Shown here: positions 44,703 through 54,830 of the stretch, one piece after another
Numbering within the stretch: position 1 is the stretch's first letter
Layout of the letters: the number at the start of each line of letters is the position of its first letter
Assembly (NCBI GenBank): GCA_024516035.1
Contig: CM044955.1
Span: 52,396,372-52,460,371 of the forward strand
DNA length: 64,000 nt
Direction of reading: 5' to 3'
Source: Bactericera cockerelli
Lineage: Eukaryota > Arthropoda > Insecta > Hemiptera > Triozidae
Translations under genes and position numbers: made by a program
Notes under the pieces: model-generated
Told to the model about the DNA's origin: nothing
Database searches by the model: none
The model's input: only the letters and a program-made list of their open reading frames with translations

Positions 44703-45566
44703 CAGAGTGGGGCAAAAGTCTGGAAACCCTTGAATAACTTTCGAATGGCTTCTTCGGTAAAATTAAAATTTTGTACGGTAAACCGGGGTACTAAGACCTT
44801 CTTTTAGAGTGGAGTCGATTTTTGTTACCGGCTCCCATGTCGGGGCCAGGGGGGCCAACTTCATTTTTTTAAATACGAACCCCCACCTTGCGATACATTT
44901 TTGAAAAAGTCTTTAAATAAGAAATACATTGGTGTAATTTTTATTTTTTTAATATTAACTATTTGAGAATTGCATCCAACTTCGTGTATGCAGTAAAGTC
45001 TGGAAACCCCTGAATATCTTTCGAAAGGGCTTTCTCAGTAAATTTAAAATTGTGTACGGTGATCCTTGGTAATTAGACCTTAAATTAGAATGGGACCGAT
45101 TTTTTTTTACCGGCCCCCATGTCGGGGCCAGGGAGGCCAACTTCATTTCTTTAAATACAAAACCCCACCTTGCGCTACATTTTTGGAAAGGTCTAATTAC
45201 CCCGACTTACCGTACACAGTTTTCAATTTACTGAGAAAGCCCTTTCAAAAGATATTCAGGGGTTTCCAGACTTTACTGTTTACACAAAGTTGGACGCCAT
45301 TTGCAAACATTTAATATTAAAAAAATAAAATTTGCACCAATGTATTTTTTATTAAAAGACCTTTCCAAAAATGTATCGCAAGGTGGGGGTTCGAATTAAA
45401 GAAAATGAAGTTGGCCCCCCTGGCCCCGACATGGGGGCCGGTAACAAAAATCGACCCCACTTTAAAAGAAGGTCTTATTAGCCCGGTTTACCTTACAAAA
45501 TTTTAATTTTACTGATGAAGCCATTCGAAAGTTATTCATCGGTTTCCAGACTTTTGCCCCACCCTG
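44703..45566. mobile_element. Foldback element with doubled arms, TA-flanked
   Basis: The ends are CAGAGTGGGGCAAAAGTCTG and the inverse of CAGGGTGGGGCAAAAGTCTG, with TA on both sides. Each half contains a module starting AAAGTCTGGAAACCC twice as direct repeats (44715 and 44995, 280 bp apart) on the left, and its inverse twice on the right. Four related modules are therefore arranged A-B-B'-A'. The Gly/Pro-like phrase GGCCCCGACATGGGGGCCGG marks modules. No coding frame. Confidence 0.8.
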
Positions 45567-45754
45567 TATAGACTAGTTTCTAGTAGTTAATTTTTCAAAT
45601 ATTTTTTACTCAAGAACTCTTTAGTAGTCAAAGTTGCGAAAGGAAGTTTTGCAGGTTTGATGGCAGATATTGCTCAAGGCAAAAATCACGCCTCAATCGA
45701 TCTTTTACAACAAAATATCAATAAAGAGTTTTATTATTATTATAATAATTATAA

Positions 45755-45850
45755 TTCCGTGCGTGAGATAGGTATTGATACCTAAATCACGGTGGTGAGA
45801 GGATTATATGGACGCCCAGATCCAATGTCTAGGCTCCTTTCATGTCCATT
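45755..45850 (-). mobile_element. SINE 3' fragment shared with 16895-17013
   Basis: GATAGGTATTGATACCTAAA, CGGTGGTGAGAGGATTATAT, GGACGCCCAGATCCAATGTC, followed by TTATTATTATTA. Nearly identical to the 3' part of the composite SINE. Confidence 0.65.
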
Positions 45851-46380
45851 ATTATTATTAATTACTGTGATGTACTATAATCTCTACCAATAAAAGAACT
45901 CTCTCAGATACTTTGATCGAATAATTAGTAATGCCATGTTGTCATAACAAGAATCAGAAAACAAGACCATCCAATAGGTACCTAATACACCTTCGATAGG
46001 TTTCAAAATCAAATATATCAATATGAGCGATGGAAAACCAAAAAAATGGAGGATGTTTTTGTCAAATTTATGTAACTCTCTTTTCAAAGATGAAATTCTG
46101 TTCACTGTATTATGGCTGTAATATTTCAGGTGCAAAAAAGAGCTCTTAGAAGTATAATTACCAAACTTTTACCAAACAATTCTACCCCCTGTATAAGTGT
46201 ATAACTAACCAGATGATTTTAAAGCAATATAGAACTATCAAATTGGACTGTAACTATCTAAAATGACAGATCATAGAGGACCATCACGAGATAGTATGAA
46301 TCAATCATTGTGTGATTAGAAAGGCATCAAAGGAGACATGCATGGTTATATTTTATCCTAGAGTTTTGACTTAAATATAT
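45851..46380. other. Intergenic, no gene seen
   Basis: AT-rich, with CCCCCTGTATAAG at about 46186, again resembling a CAGGGGG-type transposon end. Confidence 0.35.
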
Positions 46381-46383
46381 AGA

Positions 46384-46389
46384 TGGGGG

Positions 46390-46450
<61 letters not shown>

Positions 46451-46463
46451 TGAGAGCGAGAGA
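46384..46463. repeat. (GA)n microsatellite
   Basis: GGGGGGGG then about 30 GA units with a few interruptions at the right end. Confidence 0.95.
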
Positions 46464-46715
46464 GTATATATCAATCACATTATCACATTGTTACAGGTTG
46501 AAAGGAATCAAAGGATACATGAATATCTATCTTAAAACTTCAGGATGACAGGACGAAATATACATAATTATACAGAACCTGTAACCTTTATCACCTGATA
46601 TAAAAAGTTACAAACGTTAAGAATGCATTAAATAAATAGGTCTTCTTCATTTCTATAACCAAGCTCTTGTGATCTATTAAGACATGGAAAGGTATTTGGG
46701 CTAATCAATCATACG

Positions 46716-47019
46716 TTAACTCTTTGCGGCACGGTGGTCCCAAGGAGGACCACATAAAATGGACCCTTACTGCACGGGCCCTCCTGACTTGTTGTGCCCT
46801 GTGAAAGCTACGACAATGTCCGACTACAGCCGAAAACTTTTATCCAATAGGAAGAAGCTTGAGTGGTCCCTGGCTGAGTGAAGCGTGCTGAGACGATACT
46901 AAAGACAGTTCTCATATGGACCACCGTGCAGTAAGGTACATTTTCTAAGTGGTCTTTCTGGGGACCACCGTGCCGGAAAGGTTATTCAAAAAAATCCGAG
47001 CTGTGCCGCAAAGAGTTAA
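46716..47019. mobile_element. piggyBac-type MITE, TTAA-flanked (about 300 bp)
   Basis: TTAA at 46716-46719 and 47016-47019 flank ends CTCTTTGCGGCACGG and the inverse of CTCTTTGCGGCACAG. Subterminal GGTGGTCC and GGACCACC repeats occur in both orientations (46732, 46749, 46918, 46963). No coding frame. Unrelated in sequence to the larger piggyBac-type element at 9915. Confidence 0.8.
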
Positions 47020-47988
47020 GATTACTCAGATAATTATTATTAGATATTATCAGACACATTTAAGATTATTAAGAACATACATATAATTTATTATTGACTA
47101 GGTATCTAGTACAACTGCTCACTATTCTGTTATGAATGCTAGTACTGAAATAGACAGGTTTGATGGTATGGATTATGGAATCATTATTCATAACAACTAC
47201 ATGCTAAATAGAACCAATTAGCTTCAAACTGTCCTGGTATGAAACTTGAAACTGTTCAATGTTCATGTAGGTATGTAGAGTTGTAGACGTACATCTAGTG
47301 CAACTTCTCACTTCTCTGTAATTACCTTCAGACACATTTGATAATAATTACCTACAGAACAACATCAAACATTTCTCTGAGATGCTGTATATTGACATCT
47401 TGAATTAGATAACGCTAAAAAGAAACAAATTCGCCAGCCTGACAATCAATGTCTTATGTTTTACAGAGGAAACTCATCAACATCCATTGAAAAAACTAAA
47501 AAAAAACATCTCTGTATTGTGAACAATAATTGATTCTAATACTCGGTTTGTTCTGAGCTATAAAGATTTGTTCGTCTTCTCTCAGATAATACATACATAG
47601 TTTTACTACGAGCGACAATATCTCCATAAAACGGATAATGGCGGAACTTTTTATGGATCCCATGAACTTGGGACAGAGAATCTTGAGAATCAATTACCTA
47701 CTTGAAGGCCAGACCGATGCTCTACGTGTGGTCCGATTTCCGATTCAATATTTGAAGTGAATCTGCAAACCAGTAGGTACTTACTTAAAGGTAGGTAGGT
47801 ACGTTATTTTAAACCTCTTACAGAAGAACAGAGGGCTTGCCGGGACAGTAACACTGATGCAATACCTAAAATCCTTAAGATTTGTTGTAAAAAACTGAAT
47901 TTAAATTTGGATTTAATTCATTCATAATAGAACCTTGTAGCTGATTGGAGTTTAATTTTATTTTTTGTCAAAAACAGGATCATCAATT
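47020..47988. other. Intergenic, no gene seen
   Basis: AT-rich; short GGTAGGTAGGTACG run at 47792. No supported frame. Confidence 0.4.
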
Positions 47989-47989
47989 C

Positions 47990-48100
47990 ATGTGCTTCAG
48001 GCTATTCTAGGCACATTCAGGCTGGGTGAGGTTCATTCGAATAGCTGGGTTGTTTGCTCAGCGAATGAAGGGTAAAACTTCGTTCTGATATGACCAAAGA
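47990..48100 (+). mobile_element. 5S-type SINE, body only
   Basis: CAGGCTGGGTGAGGTTCATT, GCGAATGAAGGGTAAAACTT and GATATGACC. It is immediately followed by an inverse copy of the dispersed palindrome motif (AGTTGGGTGGAAGAGATTGC). Confidence 0.65.
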
Positions 48101-48120
48101 GTTGGGTGGAAGAGATTGCC

Positions 48121-49544
48121 AACATTTCCATGGCAAGTGCTTCAAATAGTGAAATTTCAATCTCGAAGGAGTAAGTACCAGTGTAGATGTAGATCCTCCA
48201 GTTTTTTTTTTTTTTTTTATTTATTGATCAGGGTTCCCACATTTTCCCAAGACAGATTTCATGTCGTTTCGTGAGTGAGTTCTATCAGCAGAAACTAAAT
48301 AATGACTATCAAGTTTCACAAATCTTATTAGAAAACCAGTAGGTCTTCTAGCCTAGTTATTCAACAAGGAGTCTATACATAGTACTTACCTAAATAGGTA
48401 ATACAGTACTCTCCAGGAACAAGGTAATTAACCCCAAACCTCTTTAAAAAAATATCCTTACAAAACTGCAGGATTCAATGACAAACGAAGCGAAGATGGA
48501 AATGGGCCTTAAACTAAACCTTAAATGGTGGGGGAGTTTGTTATGCTGTCAAGAAAACTATTAAGGTTTCCTTTGAGAATTTCCAGTTGGATAAACTCTC
48601 CCATAGAACACAGGTGGACTCTCTTATACAGGGTAATGTGAGAATTAAATGAATAAAGTCCGAATCGTAAAATGGTATTTGAACAAATCTTAGTCTTCTT
48701 CAGGTCGGACTATTTATAGTGAGCTATGATTGGTTCAGGCATGAAATTTACTAACGTAAAATTGAATAGAATGACATGAAAAGTTCTATCTTCATTAGTT
48801 TTCGAGATATTTATGTCTTTTAAATGTACATCCCATTTTCGACAAATAGACTAAACAGATTGGATAGACTTCTTTCGCTGAATTTTTTACCGAAAAAAAT
48901 CTCGTTCAAGAGATAGTGCACTAAAAATAATGTGTCTTCTTTTATTTGGTTCACCCTGTTTTACACTAGAGACCTGAAGATTGCGGATAACACAGTATAC
49001 ATTAGAGTAGTGTGTAATTTGTTCAAAGTTAAGATGGTCAACTTGTTAATGTAATTTTTCAACCAAATCTTCTGTTTTCGTTCTTGAACTTACTATAATA
49101 GGATGTTGTGATTTAGTACCTACAATTTTAGTCTTGTACAATAATAATGCCTTCAATGAACTTGATAATACCAAAGATAATGCCATAGATGCCATCTTTC
49201 ATATTCTGCAGTAGTGTTCTGCTTGTTGTGAAACTACGTTTTCCAAAATATAATGATGATGATAATAATATCAAAGTAATAATGATGACGACTTTCTATT
49301 TTTCTAATAACAATTTTGTGTATAATATTCCCACTGGGGAATGAATCATATTTTATTCTGGTTCTAAAACCAGCCGAAAAGGAATGATTTGTGCACAAAC
49401 AGGTGTATCTTTACATATAAAGAAAAAAAAAACTGTGAAAATACAAGAAAGTTTCTCTGTACTTGTAAAAGAAATGAAAACAATATATTTATCCTTTATA
49501 TTCAGCTTTGATCGGAAACAAAGTCTTTATGCCTAATTGATTTT
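48121..49544. other. Intergenic, one possible small DNA element
   Basis: 48629-48958 starts CAGGGTAATGTGAG after TA and ends with TTGGTTCACCCTG, about 330 bp, as in a CAGGGTG-ended MITE. The inverted match is short, so confidence is low. The rest has no gene. Confidence 0.35.
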
Positions 49545-50235
49545 ACTTCCGAGAAATTTCTAATATTAGAAATCGGAAGTATTGTGTTCGTTTTTGTAAA
49601 AAAAAAATATTTTTTTTGCTCCGATTTCAATTTTTTTCATATTTCTGGACGTTTCATAACCTACTGAGTAAATTCGGTTTTGTGTCCGTCTGTCGGTCTG
49701 TCGGTCCGTCAAACGCGCAAATCTCGGAAACTACTCAACCGATTTTGATGAAATTTTGCAAACATCTAGGAGACATTCTGTAGATGGTCCCATTTTAAAT
49801 TCATCGAATTCATACCAGCGGTTCTGGGTGAAAGAGACCATGCGCCTGACCACTAACTTTTTACTTAAACGCTTATACCTCGTGAACGGTACACCCAATT
49901 TCGATGAAATTTTGTAAGAATATGTATATTATTGTTTTACATAGACTATTTATATTTATTTTTAAATTAATCATAATTTGACTTTGATATTTAAGAAAAT
50001 CCGAAATTTTTGACGAAAAAGTAAAAAAATAAGGACCACGACTTGCCGATACAGAATTTTTTGTGGAATTTAGAATGTAGAAAAAACGATATTCTACTAT
50101 AAAAAATTTGAAGAAAATCGGTTGAGCCGTTTTGGAGAAACAAGTAATTTTCTATAAGATCTCAAAATTGGCACGTGTTTACAATGTGAAGCAATCACGA
50201 GGAAGTACTGTGTCCATAATTGGCAGTGTTTTTTC
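49545..50235. mobile_element. Dispersed non-coding repeat with CRACCGATTTTGATGAAATT phrase
   Basis: Contains ACTACTCAACCGATTTTGAT and GAACGGTACACCCAATTTCG followed by GATGAAATTTTG twice. It ends near CACGAGGAAGTACTGTGTCC. Parts match the tandem copies: 480-870 (same orientation, TTCACGAGGAAGTATTGTGT) and 4085-4150 (inverse, AAAACGAACACAATAGG). So the tandem copies contain an eroded member of the same family. Confidence 0.55.
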
Positions 50236-50800
50236 TTTTTCTAATGTAAATGAGGATTTTTCGAAGGAGTCGTAATATAAGAGACTGTAGGTAGCACAGT
50301 TGCATGTATTAAATAATTAGCTATTTAATTGATTTTACTTTTAACCGATAAGTTTTTCATGAAATTCCGTAGGTGTAGGTAGGTACCTAATTGGTGACTC
50401 TGCAACTGGAGGCAAGGTTCTTTGTTAAAAGACAACTAAAGAAAGAACTTTCAGAACAAAATCCACGGTTAAATTTAATCAATCTATAAATTTTTATAGT
50501 TATCAATTATGTTTGTTGTAATCAATTTCTTTGCTCGCATTTTCCATGGTTTAATATCAAGCTGAAGTTTAAACTATAATAAAGGGGTTGCAAATCAACG
50601 CCTTTGGCAATAACCTTGCCTTTTCAAACCCACCACATAACGTCCACAATTTTATATAAGCAGGTGGGTAGATAAATCCTACTCATATCAATTCATCATA
50701 TAGGAGGCTATTAATCAAAGCAAGACTCGAAATTGGAGCAATAAAAAATGTTAAATCGTTTCTGTAAACATCGCATCGTTCAATTTTTTTTTTCTTAACG
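50236..50800. other. Intergenic with dispersed palindrome motif
   Basis: CAACGCCTTTGGCAATAACC at about 50596 is an inverse-type copy of the TTGCCTTTGGCAA motif. No gene. Confidence 0.4.
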
Positions 50801-50804
50801 TCAT

Positions 50805-51045
50805 AGTTCTTTCGAGGTTCTAATCTCCGTTTCCTAGGAACTTACAAAGCAAATACCCACATTAACAGAAACTATTAGCGTAATGGGACTTCCTGTCGCG
50901 AGCCGACAGTCTAAATAAAGCAGTACTTAACTATACTATACTATTAACTTCACTTACGACAGGATGGCATGTTGGTGCCTGAAGTGACCACCAAGTTCTA
51001 ACCATGCTGGACATTGCCTAACTACAGCGATCCTAAGAGTAATGT
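50805..51045 (-). mobile_element. Eroded 5S-type SINE interrupted by another repeat
   Basis: 50960-51040 on the minus strand retains GGATCGCTGTAGTTAGGCAA and CAGCATGGTTAGAACTTGGT of the 5S head; 50805-50875 retains scraps of the body. Between is GTAATGGGACTTCCTGTCGC, GAGCCGACAGTCTAAATAAA, a unit also found at 59628-59680. Confidence 0.45.
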
Positions 51046-51787
51046 TGTATTCTTATTCATAAATTGAAGTTAACTTAACACCATCTCTTAAGGTATTAAG
51101 AACTATGATATTCCACAGGAACTAATTATATTTTGACATAACATATTAGATTAAAAACTCTATCTATAATAATCAATATAATAATACCTATGCCGTTAGC
51201 CTAAGATATTAGCACCACTCTTGATAATGTTTGGCTTTCTGAATTTCAATTTGAGTATAGGTAAATAATAAAATTATGAATGTATGTTTTTACCTACAGT
51301 TAATAAGACTTGATCTTTGTTTAAAATTACTTTACAGTGTAGTATGTTGCACTTTTACTCCTAATAATCAATACTCAATAGCAATAACATCATTAAAATC
51401 GATATTCTTACAGATAATATAACATAGCAAAGCCGACAGTGCACCAATGCTCCTACAAGCAGGTGTCAAAAGTCAAGAACCAATGACTGCCTTCTATCAC
51501 ACTAATTGCAATCTATATTGGTCGAGGCACTTCCAGAACGATAAAACACAATAAGGCATTGCCTGGGGCAGACCTTGACGGTTTTCAATAGAACAATGGA
51601 TTTGTGCTGTGTCAGTGGACGATTCTCAGAGGGGGTTCGGTGATAATCGATGTTCCATCAACATAATGCTTTACCATTCTGAAAAGGCAAAATTGACACT
51701 AGTTGACTAATGGGACAAGAACACAGAAAATTATGGTTTCCTCAACCTGGGTGAAATTAATGTTTATTTAATAAACATTTGTATTTG
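51046..51787. other. Intergenic, no gene seen
   Basis: AT-rich; nothing recognised. Confidence 0.4.
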
Positions 51788-52108
51788 TACTATCAACCAG
51801 GAGTAGTCACTTGGCCCAGCGGTAGTATGCTCGGCTTGCACTCCAGGTGACCCAGGTTGGAATCCCGGCGGGGTCGGAATTTTTTCGGTTCTGTACTTTG
51901 GATGTACCCTAGCCTCGTGAGGACAATTGGGGTAGTTGTAGAGTGGGCAACGATCAGTGGCGGCATTACGATATAGATATTGGAACATGACGTTTGGTTG
52001 GAGATATGATGCATTAGCATTAGTTCTCGTAATGTCGATGCTACCCACTAAAAATTGTGACATAATAACACAAATAACTAGCTCTTTATCTTTCTACTAT
52101 CAACCAGG
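51788..52108 (+). mobile_element. tRNA-headed SINE with 14-bp target duplication
   Basis: TACTATCAACCAGG at 51788-51801 and 52095-52108 bounds a 293-bp insert. The head has an A-box-like TGGCCCAGCGGTAGTATGC and a B-box-like GGTTGGAATCCC. The body contains GGGTAGTTGTAGAGTGGGCA and the 3' end CTCTTTATCTTT. Length, head and target duplication all fit a full SINE. It is a different family from the others here. Confidence 0.85.
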
Positions 52109-52109
52109 C

Positions 52110-52570
52110 CAAGACGATCGAGATGAAATAATTTCCTAAATAACTGATATAATAATTTCGGGGGATCAATAGCTCCGCCACTGCTGCTACCTACGCGGTA
52201 TTATCTACAGTGCACGCGTGATTAGATGTGATATCTGTGACTGCACTGGAGTAGGCATTGCACAACGCAGCTCTCAAGAGACAATAATGAGGCATGGCTG
52301 TAGAAATTTGGAATATGCGAAGAGTGTATGGGAGAGCAATAATAAGAGATCTGATTATAAGTCAATATAAACTTTGGAAGAATAAAGGCGAAAGGGATCA
52401 TGAATTATAGTAAGCCAAAAGTAACAGGCTCACGCGTCATATTCAGGTGCCTGAGACACATCCACTGAAAAATACACAAATTAATAATATATTGTTATGA
52501 AACTTATGATATTTATAGTTTTTTTTTGTGATGTACCTATTGTATCGTCCCTACTAAGGTCATATTTATC
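52110..52570. other. Intergenic, no gene seen
   Basis: No supported frame or repeat. Confidence 0.4.
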
Positions 52571-52574
52571 GAGA

Positions 52575-52755
52575 CGCTAATTTGACTTTCCATTCACAGC
52601 AAATTAGCAGCCAGCTCCTCACATTAGACTCGCCCAGCCTCGGTTGGGCCGGCAATAGGCAGCCAGGGGTTTGAATTCGAATGGTCACCCACCAGAGAGA
52701 GTCCTAACCATACTGAGCGTTACATCTTCGGCCATAGAAAGAGCATTGGTGCAAC
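52575..52755 (-). mobile_element. 5S-headed SINE, diverged
   Basis: Minus strand: GATGTAACGCTCAGTATGGT, GGTGGGTGACCATTCGAATT from the 5S head, then AACCGAGGCTGGGCGAGTCT and AATGTGAGGAGCTGGCTGCT from the body. Confidence 0.65.
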
Positions 52756-53095
52756 ATATTTACCAGTGTAGAGAGCAATTGTCAATATACTCGTACATAC
52801 ATAAATTATCGAAATCTTATTAGATATGTGGGTGGTAGGCAAATATAACTTATATCATTTTTCTCTCTGGATCAATATTCAAGTACCTTTTATATTTGTT
52901 ACCTAATACCTACCTACCTAACATTCACATACTGTATTAACATTTTTACTGTATTAACTATTATTTTTTGTAGTTTTGTTCATTTTTGTATATTATTGAT
53001 GTCAAATACAACATTGTCTATTATTACAAATTACCATCAACGCTGGCACACACAAATACCTATCAAAACTTAAACCTTCGTTCTGAAAAATTAAA
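52756..53095. other. Intergenic, no gene seen
   Basis: AT-rich with a TACCTACCTAAC run at 52910; nothing coding. Confidence 0.4.
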
Positions 53096-53096
53096 T

Positions 53097-53188
53097 CCTG
53101 CCTTACCAAAATGCACCATCATTGGTGTTCGAACCATCGAGCTCCAGGTTATACGAGTCCACTGCCTCTAAGATCGAGCTATTGAAGT
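53097..53188 (-). mobile_element. tRNA-like SINE head
   Basis: Minus strand: CAATAGCTCGATCTTAGAGG, B box GATGGTTCGAACACC. Similar head to the GTGATTAACAC family, but its 3' end is not visible. Confidence 0.5.
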
Positions 53189-53189
53189 C

Positions 53190-54110
53190 GACTACCAGAC
53201 AATCGTGTAGGCGGATGATTTACTTCAATTCTGTGTTCTTCACATTCATTTAAATCCTCTACGTTGTGGATACCAAATTTTTGTGAATTTTTAGAGGATG
53301 TGACTGACGCACTGCAGCATCACGTGTGAGATGTGGAATAAAGTAAAACTAGATAATGGTGAAACATTTTTTCTTACGTTTATTGCATGTCAAATAAAAT
53401 ATCTGCTTTACATTTTATTTAACCTGTAAGTTGTCAGAAGTACTGTAATCGGGCACTTTTTCAACATTGAGCTGATAATTAATAATTCTCATTGCAAAAA
53501 AGTGAGTATACAGGATTTTAATGCACAGTCGGAACAATTTCACGAAAATCGTTTATTTATTTTTAGCATTTTTAGCAATATTTGTTATAAAAAAAAAAAT
53601 GATAATACCTATATATCGTTTTACATACATCATTACATCGTGTTAACAAAGGTACAGAAATTCTTTATTTTAAAAATCATCAAATATTTTTGATAAAAAA
53701 ACTTCCACATTGTAATATAAAGTAGTGTGAGGTTCACACCGGTTCATTTATCTCTAATTTCCTCAAACTAGAATTACAAACACTTTTTTTCAGACACGAA
53801 TATCTCAGATAACCATCATGTGAAGCGAGCAAACCTAAAATTTATAAACGGATGTGAAGAGTTCATGTATTCCTAGAAACCAGCTTAGTGCAATGGTGAC
53901 AAGTCCATTTTTTTTAGTCTGTAGTAATAAAATTTACAAGACAAGTTCAAAGTTATGCATTATTTATTTCCAACACCACGCTTTTGACACGGCATGATTT
54001 GTGTTGAGATATTAGTCACCTAATTCTTGTGGGTCTGTGACTTGTCACTGAACTTTCAGTAGATCCTTTGCCTGAGATAAAGAAGTGTTTCGTGAAAGAA
54101 TAACAAAATG
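53190..54110. other. Intergenic, no gene seen
   Basis: AT-rich; no supported frame. Confidence 0.4.
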
Positions 54111-54111
54111 G

Positions 54112-54830
54112 TAAAAGTAAAGGAAGAATAGTATGATGTGATGATGAAGATGGTGATGATGAATATGAAGAAGACAAGGTGGAGGAGGAGGAGGAGGAAA
54201 AAGAAAATGAAGTGGAGTACAATGACTCAAAGTGAAAATGAAAGTGATGAAGCGAATGGTTATGATTAAAATGAAAAGTAGATGAAAATGAAGAAGAAGC
54301 AAAAGAATAAGAAGAAAAAGAAGATGAAAATATAGAAGAAAAGGAGAAAAAGAAAAAATGAAGAGTTGTAAAATGACTCAAAGTGATCAAACACCTCGGC
54401 CGAAGTGTGAAAAACGCCCTATATGTAGAAAAAGAGACATACCATGATTATGATCATACATAGAAATGAAAAAAAGCAAAAGAAAATGATGGTGATGTTG
54501 ATGTTGAAAATGAAGTGAATGATGAATGGATATGCAAGAGGTAATGAATATGAAAAGCATACGTTATAAACGAGAAGGTGATTATAAACAAAAGAATCAA
54601 CAAAACAGAAAGAGAAGAAAATGAAAGAGATGTAAAATGACTCAATTGATATAATGATACATAGAGATAAAAAATTGAAGAAAATGATGGTGATGGAATA
54701 TTCAAAAGAGAACAACAAGACACATAAAAAAGTAAAAGAAGTAGAAAACGAGGAAAAAGATGAAGAAGAAAGAAAAGGAGGAGGTAGAGGAAGAGAAACC
54801 TGACTCAAAGCGTACGTGATGAACACGTCT
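54112..54830. repeat. Purine-rich degenerate repeat block
   Basis: Plus strand is dominated by GAAGAAGA/AAAATGAA with few pyrimidines. ATGACTCAAAGTGA-type phrases recur at about 54222, 54372, 54637 and 54798, marking imperfect units of 150-260 bp. ACACCTCGGCCGAAGTGTGA sits inside at about 54391. Minus-strand frames are Ser/Phe-rich low-complexity by-products, and plus-strand acidic frames are short and broken. Not called as a gene. Confidence 0.6.

Noticed and set aside
54016..54826. Minus-strand Ser/Phe-rich frames
   Set aside because: Low-complexity translation of the purine tract; overlapping frames of the same kind, no domain.
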